The notes beneath the pieces were generated by a model. That model was not told the DNA's origin. It saw only the letters and a list, made by a program, of their open reading frames with translations, and searched no databases. From the NCBI GenBank assembly GCA_902490095.1, contig CABUCQ010000016.1:1-26410 (forward strand): a stretch of 26,410 nt of DNA, in the 5' to 3' direction. Both the position numbers and the translations under genes were made by a program. Positions 20,533 through 26,410 of this stretch are shown one piece after another; the stretch's first letter is position 1; each line of letters starts with the position of its first letter. The DNA is from an uncultured Collinsella sp. Its GTDB lineage: Bacteria > Actinomycetota > Coriobacteriia > Coriobacteriales > Coriobacteriaceae.

Positions 20533-22641
20533 CTAGGCTTGTTCAGTGCCTGCGGCCTCCAGGCCGATCAAACGGAACGGGTCCGCCACGCCGCCGATCG
20601 ACTTTTGCAGTTCGCGCTGACGCTGCGAGTCCCGCGCGGCCTGCACAGTCAGCGAACGACGGGCCTCATCATCGAGCGAACGGTCCTGGCGCAGCTTGGC
20701 CTGTGCGGCACGCATGCGGCGCTTGATGGTGTAGAGCTCGAGCGTATCGAGCATAAACACAATGTTCGTCTCGGTGGGGTGCTTGCTCGTCGCCGAGATG
20801 CGCCCGGCACTCACAAGCGTTGCCGCCTCGGAACACACCGAGCGTGCCGCATCCATGCAAGCTGCAGGATCGGTTCCCGGCGGCGTAGCCAGAACGGCCC
20901 ATGCGATGGACTCGTGACGTGGGTCAACCCACTCGATGGAGCAGATGCGGTCGGCATACGTGCGGAACAGGTCGGGGTAGCTCGTGAGCATCGTCAGCAG
21001 CTCGCGCTCCCCTGCCAAGGACTTACGCTCAAGATCGGTCAGAACCATCGGCGCCGCCGCAGCCGATGCACCCGAACCGTCAGCCACAGGCTCAGCACCC
21101 ATACCATCAGGCACATCGATTGGCGGCAGATCGTCGACGACCTCCACGGGCGCGGCACCGTAGGCATCGAGCGGGACGTAGTCGTACGGCTCTTCTTCGA
21201 CCGGCGCGGACACCGGCGGCGTCGCGCCCGATGCCCAAGCGCCGCGACCGGCATCGCGAGAACTCGACGCCCGACTGCCCGTCCCGCCGGACCGCTCAGA
21301 CTGCGCCCGCTGACGCTCATAGTTCTGCTCACGGCGACGCTCCGCATCCTCGCGCTTGGCGACATCGCGAAACACGCGGCCCGAGCTCGCACGCACTGTT
21401 TCCAGATCCAAACCCAGCAGATCGGCAATCTGGATAAAGTACGTATCGATCATATAGCTATCGCGCAGCGGATAGATAAGCGTCAGCGCATCTTCCAGCG
21501 CCTTGGCGCGACCGCCCGGCGTGGTGATGTCGCTCGACTCCTGCAGCGAACGGTAGACAAAGTCCATGAGGGGCTCGGCAGCGTCGATGCGCGCCTGCAG
21601 CTCCTGTCCACCATGCGCCGTAATGAACTCCATGGGATCGTTGCCGTCGGGCAGCACCACGCAGCGCAGGTCCATCGAATCCTGTTCGATAAACTGAATC
21701 GCGCGACGGGCGGCCTTCTGGCCCGCGGCATCGCCGTCAAACATATACACGATGCGCTTGGCAAAGCGGGTGAGCGTCTTGACATGATGCTCCGTGAGCG
21801 CGGTGCCCAGCGTAGCGACAACGTTTTTAATCCCCGCCTCCCAACAGGCGATGCAGTCGGTATAGCCCTCTACCACGATGGCGGTATCCTGAGCGACGAT
21901 AAACTCCTTGGCCCAATTAAAGCCGTAGAGGTTTCGCTTTTTATGAAATACGCTCGTCTCGGCGGTGTTGAGGTACTTGGGTTGGCCGTCTCCCATGATG
22001 CGACCGCCAAAGGCGATGTTGTGACCCTGCTCATCAAAGATGGGAAACATCACGCGGTCGTAGAAGCGGTCGGCAAGCTGCCCACGCCCGCGACTCACAG
22101 CCACGTTGGCGTCGATCATCTCCTGCGGAGTAAAGCCCGCCTGCGACAGGTGCGATACCAGCGCGTTGCGACCCGGCGCAAAGCCCAGGCAGTAGCGGCG
22201 GCAGACGTCGCCACCCATGCCGCGGCTGGCAAAGTACTCGCGCGGACGGCCGTCCTTACCGCGCATAAGCATCGTGTGGTAGAACTGGGCGGTCTCGGCG
22301 CACAAATCGTAGATGCGGGCACGCTTGGTACCGCGCTCGCGGCGATCTCCGGTGTCATGCAGCTCAATACCCGCGCGATCGGCCAAATAACGGATTGACT
22401 CGGGAAAGCTCAGGTTCTCGCGCTTCATGATATAGGTGAAGACGTCGCCACCCTCGCCGCAGCCAAAGCAATGCCACACCTGCGTGGCGGGGATAATGTG
22501 GAAGGACGGAGTCTTTTCGCCATGGAAGGGGCAGCATCCCCAAAACTCATGGCCGCGGGGCTTGAGCTCGACCGTTTCCTGCACGATGGCAACCAGGTCG
22601 GACGCAGCGCGTACCTGGTCTTTTTCCTCATCGCTAATCAC
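20533..22641 (-). CDS. dnaG: DNA primase
   Basis: The 702-residue enzyme makes RNA primers for replication. The N-terminal zinc ribbon has CCPFH (Cys37, His40) and CFGC (Cys58, Cys61). The TOPRIM catalytic core has VVEGYTD (256-262) with the acidic glutamate, and DGDAAG (302-307). A long low-complexity linker rich in Arg, Ser, Gly, Ala and Pro (about 430-545) leads to a C-terminal helical domain (about 548-702) that would bind the replicative helicase. At about 700 residues it is longer than the E. coli enzyme (581), mostly through the linker. The GTG start overlaps the ribF stop by 8 nt; a GGGGG-type site lies about 10 nt upstream. Confidence 0.96.
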   Translation of the reverse strand: MISDEEKDQVRAASDLVAIVQETVELKPRGHEFWGCCPFHGEKTPSFHIIPATQVWHCFGCGEGGDVFTYIMKRENLSFPESIRYLADRAGIELHDTGDRRERGTKRARIYDLCAETAQFYHTMLMRGKDGRPREYFASRGMGGDVCRRYCLGFAPGRNALVSHLSQAGFTPQEMIDANVAVSRGRGQLADRFYDRVMFPIFDEQGHNIAFGGRIMGDGQPKYLNTAETSVFHKKRNLYGFNWAKEFIVAQDTAIVVEGYTDCIACWEAGIKNVVATLGTALTEHHVKTLTRFAKRIVYMFDGDAAGQKAARRAIQFIEQDSMDLRCVVLPDGNDPMEFITAHGGQELQARIDAAEPLMDFVYRSLQESSDITTPGGRAKALEDALTLIYPLRDSYMIDTYFIQIADLLGLDLETVRASSGRVFRDVAKREDAERRREQNYERQRAQSERSGGTGSRASSSRDAGRGAWASGATPPVSAPVEEEPYDYVPLDAYGAAPVEVVDDLPPIDVPDGMGAEPVADGSGASAAAAPMVLTDLERKSLAGERELLTMLTSYPDLFRTYADRICSIEWVDPRHESIAWAVLATPPGTDPAACMDAARSVCSEAATLVSAGRISATSKHPTETNIVFMLDTLELYTIKRRMRAAQAKLRQDRSLDDEARRSLTVQAARDSQRQRELQKSIGGVADPFRLIGLEAAGTEQA

Positions 22642-23638
22642 GGATGCTCACCCCCTGCTCACCCAAGTTGTGACGAATGTCCTCGATATTACCCTCGACG
22701 GTCGCGATCAACTCATCCAGCGAATCGAACAGACGCGAGGGACGCAGCCAACGCGTAAACGCCAGCGAAACAGAAGAGCCGTAAAGGTCGCCCGAATAAC
22801 CAATTAAATTAGCCTCGAGATGCGCAGATGCTGCATCGTCAGCATACGTTGGCGGCAGGCCGACGTTCACGGCAGAGGGCCACACGGTATCATCGACCAG
22901 CACCAGGCCCTCATACACGCCGTCCGCAGGCACCTGAATACCATCGGGAACTTGTAGGTTTGCCGTGGGAAAGCCCATGCCAGAACCCTCGTGACGGCCG
23001 CGAATAACACCGCCGCGCACCATATACGGACGGCCGAGTAACTCAGCAGCAAGCTCCACATGGCCCTGTCCCAGCTCATGGCGAATGCGGGTGGCGCAAA
23101 TGGCCTCACCGCCCTCGCAAAGCAGGTCGTGACCGTACACGTCAACGCCGTGCTCGGAACCCCAGGCGCGCATCTCGGCAACACCAGAAGCTCCGCCACG
23201 ACCCAGCCTAAAGTCACTACCAACGCGAATCGAGCGAATGTCAACCACGCGCGACAGCAGCGCAAGAAAACCAACATGGTCGAGTGCCGCAACCTCAGGC
23301 GTAAAGGGAACGGCCACCACCGCATCGACCCCGGTTTGAGCCAGGGCATGCAGACGGTCGGCCGTCGTCATCAATTTTTGAGCGGGCGAAAAGCTCACCA
23401 CAACGTCCGGATCAGGATCGAAGGTAACCACGACCGCCTTACAGCCATGGGCACGGGCATCACGGACAAGCGCTTCGATGAGTTCCTGGTGTCCACGGTG
23501 AACGCCGTCGAACACGCCAATGGCGATCGATGCGGCACCCAAGTGCTCACACTCATCAAACGTATCGGCAGTAACGATGCGAGCCTCGTCCGACTCGCCC
23601 GCGAAAAAGATACGCGCGAGCTCGCGAGCGGACAACAT
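22634..23638 (-). CDS. ribF: Bifunctional riboflavin kinase / FAD synthetase
   Basis: The 334-residue protein phosphorylates riboflavin to FMN and adenylates FMN to FAD. The N-terminal adenylyltransferase domain has AIGVFDGVHRGHQ (39-51) and VVTFDPDP; the C-terminal flavokinase domain begins near 200 with GRPYMVRGGVIRG and GMGFPTANLQ. Its ATG overlaps the truB stop by one base (TAATG), and its end overlaps dnaG by 8 nt. No FMN riboswitch is possible directly upstream because truB abuts; ribF next to truB in the infB cluster is very common. Confidence 0.95.
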   Translation of the reverse strand: MLSARELARIFFAGESDEARIVTADTFDECEHLGAASIAIGVFDGVHRGHQELIEALVRDARAHGCKAVVVTFDPDPDVVVSFSPAQKLMTTADRLHALAQTGVDAVVAVPFTPEVAALDHVGFLALLSRVVDIRSIRVGSDFRLGRGGASGVAEMRAWGSEHGVDVYGHDLLCEGGEAICATRIRHELGQGHVELAAELLGRPYMVRGGVIRGRHEGSGMGFPTANLQVPDGIQVPADGVYEGLVLVDDTVWPSAVNVGLPPTYADDAASAHLEANLIGYSGDLYGSSVSLAFTRWLRPSRLFDSLDELIATVEGNIEDIRHNLGEQGVSIRD

Positions 23639-24570
23639 TATCGAACACCGCCGATTGCCTGTGGAAACACGTGCTCCATGACAAAGCGGCCACCCTCAAT
23701 GCGGGCGAGCGCCTTGAGTCCCCCATCGAGCACCAACGCAAACGGCGCCTTCGAGGCATCGAAATCGGAAAGCGCACGCTCAACGGGAATGCGTCGGCCG
23801 CAGAGCAGGTCGTCGGCAAGATTGCCCGGCAAGTCAACACGTGTGGCGCCCAGGGCCGCAATGGGATCCAGGGCAAAGCCAGCCGCGGACTCGGCAGAGA
23901 GCTCCTCTACCGCATGACAGGCGCCGATGGAAACCACGCCGGAGGCCGTACGGCGCAGCGCGGAAATATGCGCAGCACTATCGCAGGCGCGACCCAGATC
24001 GCGAGCGAGCGCGCGAATGTAGGTGCCCTTGCTTACCGAAAACGCCACGGTCCAGACGCACGTATCGCCCTCGCCGCTCACGGCGATCAGGTCGGCGGCA
24101 TAGACCTCAACGGGGCGCGGGGGCAAGTCAATCGCATTGCCCTCGCGAGCACTCTTATAGGCGCGAACACCATTGACCGAGATGGCCGAAAACGCTGGCG
24201 GCACCTGCAACTGCGGGCCAAGCATAGCGTCAAGCTGCTCACGGGCGTAAGCGATATCGTGCAGCTCGGGGGCAACGGGCACCGTGCGAACGGCCTCGCC
24301 CTCCGCGTCATCGGTGTTGGTCTCGACGCCAAACGAAATGTCGGCGACATAACTTTTGGTATCGAGACTTAGCATGCCCAGCAGACGGGTCGCCTGGCCC
24401 ACGCCCACCACCATGACACCCGAGGCCATGGGGTCGAGCGTACCGGCATGGCCGACGCGTCGCTCATGGAGGGCGCGTCGGCACTGCGATACCACGTCGT
24501 GGGACGTGCAGCCCACCGGCTTATCGACGGCGAGCAGCATATTCAATTGAGAAGGCGTACGACGAGCCAT
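23638..24570 (-). CDS. truB: tRNA pseudouridine-55 synthase TruB
   Basis: The 310-residue enzyme isomerises U55 in the T-loop of most tRNAs. The catalytic aspartate is Asp46 in GHAGTLDPMASG (40-51). LLAVDKPVGCTSHDVV (12-27) and the later SKGTYIRALARDLG motif are family signatures. Upstream of the ATG there is only GGATGG, close to the start. It lies 15 nt after the DHH gene; its stop overlaps the ribF start. Confidence 0.96.
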   Translation of the reverse strand: MARRTPSQLNMLLAVDKPVGCTSHDVVSQCRRALHERRVGHAGTLDPMASGVMVVGVGQATRLLGMLSLDTKSYVADISFGVETNTDDAEGEAVRTVPVAPELHDIAYAREQLDAMLGPQLQVPPAFSAISVNGVRAYKSAREGNAIDLPPRPVEVYAADLIAVSGEGDTCVWTVAFSVSKGTYIRALARDLGRACDSAAHISALRRTASGVVSIGACHAVEELSAESAAGFALDPIAALGATRVDLPGNLADDLLCGRRIPVERALSDFDASKAPFALVLDGGLKALARIEGGRFVMEHVFPQAIGGVR

Positions 24571-24585
24571 GTACCATCCAAAATG

Positions 24586-25629
24586 TTAGAGCTCGACGGT
24601 CACCGAAGCGGGATCCTCCCCTACCAGCTCGGCCAGCATGGGAAGTGCCACGGCGAGCGTCTCGCGAATCGTTCCGTTGTTGGAAAAGCCGGCGGCGGCA
24701 TGATGCCCGCCACCACCAAAGTTGGCAGCAATCTCGGACACATCGAGGTCGCCCTTGGAGCGCAGGTTACCGCGCACCTTGGTATCGCCCTCAATGCCCT
24801 TCAGGAACAGGCAAACCTCCACACCCATCACCGAGCGCACCACATCGACCAGACCGTCGCACTCGTCCGAAGTGACGCCGCAGGCCTTGAGGTCGCTCTG
24901 GTACGCATAACTATATGCCACGCGACCGTGCGCCACGGTCTTGATGCGGCCCATAACGATGGACTTGAGATGCAAGAACTCTACGCGCATGCTCTGGTAG
25001 ACCTCGAGCGCAACGCGCGCGGGATCGGCACCGTGCGCGACCAGGCGCGAGGCGGCATGGAACGCAGCGGCATCGGCGTTTTGGTACTGAAAACGACCGG
25101 TATCGGTCACCAGGCCGCACAACAGGCAGGTCGCAACGCCATCGCGAGCCACAATGCCGCAATTGTCCAAAAAGCGGTCGATGATCATGGCGCAGGCTGC
25201 GGCGCCGACGCACCTCAGGCTCAGCTCGGCAAATTCCTCACGCGCCGGATGATGATCGAAGCACACCACATGCGACGAGCGGCGGAGTACCTCGGCTGAG
25301 TTGTTCAGACGCTCGACGACCGGCACGTCCACCGAGATGAACAGGTCCGGATTGCCGGTATACGCAGATGCCGGCACCAGACGGTCGGCGCCCTCCATAA
25401 AGCGGTAGATGCGCGGAACCGGGTCATCGTCTGCCAGCAGCAGGGCAATGTCCTTGTTGGGGAAAAACTTCATAAGCGAGAGGCCCAGACCCAGCACGGA
25501 GCCCAGGGCGTCACCATCGGGAGACGTATGTCCCGAAATCGCAATGGAGGACGCATCCTCGATGAGCTCGAGGATGCGTCGCTGAATATCTGCAGACTCG
25601 CACGATGCGAGGTCGGCGGAATTACTCAT
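24586..25629 (-). CDS. DHH-family phosphoesterase, NrnA-like
   Basis: The 347-residue protein has the DHH/DHHA1 architecture of NrnA-type enzymes, which degrade short RNA oligonucleotides and, in some species, pAp or cyclic dinucleotide products. Metal-binding motifs are GHTSPDGDALGS (33-44), ISVD (98-101) and the DHH triad FDHHP (124-128). The DHHA1 substrate motif GGGGHHAAAG is near 307-316. The start overlaps the end of rbfA by 8 nt; AGGAGG is 9 nt upstream. An rbfA-nrnA-truB order is common in Gram-positive bacteria. Substrate preference cannot be told from sequence. Confidence 0.92.
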   Translation of the reverse strand: MSNSADLASCESADIQRRILELIEDASSIAISGHTSPDGDALGSVLGLGLSLMKFFPNKDIALLLADDDPVPRIYRFMEGADRLVPASAYTGNPDLFISVDVPVVERLNNSAEVLRRSSHVVCFDHHPAREEFAELSLRCVGAAACAMIIDRFLDNCGIVARDGVATCLLCGLVTDTGRFQYQNADAAAFHAASRLVAHGADPARVALEVYQSMRVEFLHLKSIVMGRIKTVAHGRVAYSYAYQSDLKACGVTSDECDGLVDVVRSVMGVEVCLFLKGIEGDTKVRGNLRSKGDLDVSEIAANFGGGGHHAAAGFSNNGTIRETLAVALPMLAELVGEDPASVTVEL

Positions 25630-26032
25630 CTAAAGCTGCCTCCTGGGCGGCATCCGCTATTGGATAGCCGTCCTCGTCCTTTTCGATCGCAAGCGTGGCG
25701 GGAACGTTTTCCAGCGCACGCGTGATGCGCTCAGCCTCATCGGTCGAGTGATCGATGCGAAAATCGAGCTCGGGCGTGACGCGCCAATCGAGCGAGCGGG
25801 CCAGCAGGCTACGGATGCGGCCCTTGGCGCTGGCGAGCGCCTCCATGACCTCGTCGTAGCGGCTCGCATCGCACGACACGTACACGCGCGCGAACGAACG
25901 GTCCACCGCGACCTCGACCGCGGTCAGGGTGACCAGGTCGAGACGCGGATCGGAAACCTCAAAGAGCAGGATATAACCGAGCTTCTCGCGAAGCTGCTCG
26001 CCCAGACGGCGGGTTGCCTGCGTTTGCTTCAT
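25622..26032 (-). CDS. rbfA: 30S ribosome-binding factor RbfA
   Basis: The 136-residue protein helps late maturation of the 30S subunit near the 16S 5' end. The single KH-like domain begins RRLGEQLREKLGYILL, and includes SDPRLDLVTLTAVEVAVD (27-44) and ARVYVSC. The last 20 or so residues are an acidic/alanine tail. The ATG lies 11 nt after the infB stop with GGGGG upstream. IF2 and RbfA act on the same subunit. Confidence 0.95.
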   Translation of the reverse strand: MKQTQATRRLGEQLREKLGYILLFEVSDPRLDLVTLTAVEVAVDRSFARVYVSCDASRYDEVMEALASAKGRIRSLLARSLDWRVTPELDFRIDHSTDEAERITRALENVPATLAIEKDEDGYPIADAAQEAALDE

Positions 26033-26043
26033 AGCGCTACCCC

Positions 26044-26410
26044 CTACTCGGTACGGGCAACCTGGTCGATGCGGTAGCCCTCAATGGTGTCGCCAGGCTT
26101 GATGTCCTGGAAGTTCTCCAGGCCAATACCGCCCTCGGAACCGCTCTTGAGGCTCTTGGCCTCGTCCTTGTAGTGGCGCATCGAGGCGATTTTACCGTTG
26201 AAGACCACGATGCCGTCGCGCACCAGGCGCACAGAATCGGTCGCGGCGATCTCGCCCTCTTCGACGCGGACACCGGCGGCGATACCGACCTTGGGCACCT
26301 TGAAGGTATCCAGAACGGTCGCAGTACCCGTGGAGACCTCGACCTCGGTGGGCTTGAGCATACCGATGCGGGCAGCGTCGAGGTCCTCGAGGCACTTGTA
26401 GATGACGTCG
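26044..26410 (-). CDS. infB: Translation initiation factor IF-2, C-terminal end (cut by window edge)
   Basis: The visible 121 codons begin DVIYKCLEDLDAARIGMLKP and end VARTE. They match the C-terminal C1-C2 part of IF2, which binds the formyl-methionine end of initiator tRNA. DSVRLVRDGIVVFNGKIASM and ENFQDIKPGDTIEGY are characteristic. The frame is open to the window edge, so the Met codon at 26361 is internal and not a start. rbfA follows 11 nt later. Confidence 0.96.
   Translation of the reverse strand, partial: DVIYKCLEDLDAARIGMLKPTEVEVSTGTATVLDTFKVPKVGIAAGVRVEEGEIAATDSVRLVRDGIVVFNGKIASMRHYKDEAKSLKSGSEGGIGLENFQDIKPGDTIEGYRIDQVARTE

Noticed and set aside
20539..22398. A 619-codon plus-strand open frame opposite dnaG
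   Set aside because: It is a shadow of dnaG. The translation is rich in Arg, His and Gln with no recognisable fold, while dnaG shows all its motifs.
22634..24570. An FMN riboswitch for ribF
   Set aside because: truB overlaps the ribF start by one base, and no leader space exists. I saw no riboswitch-like conserved core anywhere in the window.

Overview
The window is a compact, GC-rich chromosomal segment of housekeeping genes. Almost every gene is on the minus strand, so the biological reading order runs right to left. Gene content, heavy use of GTG/TTG starts, the acidic insert in RpoD and the gene order suggest a Coriobacteriia actinobacterium, probably Collinsella or a close relative. This placement is inference from general family knowledge; no database was searched. 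There are no phage genes, insertion sequences, CRISPR arrays or rRNA genes.

Right end (26410 to 19073): the 3' end of infB (IF2), then rbfA, a DHH phosphoesterase (nrnA-like), truB, ribF, dnaG and rpoD. Several junctions overlap by 1 or 8 nt, so the infB ribosome-biogenesis cluster runs directly into the primase gene. rpoD has a 110-nt leader and a likely promoter of its own. A perfect 24-bp palindrome and two identical tRNA-Asn(GUU) genes with their own promoter and terminators follow (18695 to 19022).

Middle (18534 to 3651): fourteen genes read leftward: asp23-like, fakA-like, recG, rsmD, coaD, a DivIVA-like coiled-coil protein, yceD (DUF177), rpmF (59 aa), plsX, acpP, rnc, smc, ftsY and ffh. 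They link fatty-acid activation and phospholipid precursor synthesis, CoA synthesis, ribosome maturation, chromosome condensation and the signal recognition particle pathway. Hairpins after rpmF and before acpP, and putative extended -10 promoters before the DivIVA-like gene and rpmF, suggest internal tuning of the long unit.

Left end (3650 to 1): the only plus-strand gene is a fusion of a DUF134 helix-turn-helix domain, a NifX/NifB-type cofactor-binding domain and a Cys/His-rich tail. Its promoter lies between two CATATG-centred dyads 53 bp apart, and a strong ribosome binding site sits inside the gene just before the second domain. Divergent from it are thyA and folA, then a TrmH-family rRNA methyltransferase gene and the first 18 codons of a probable MATE transporter. 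The DUF134-NifX locus is the least conventional part of the window. No intergenic stretch free of features exceeds 300 bases.
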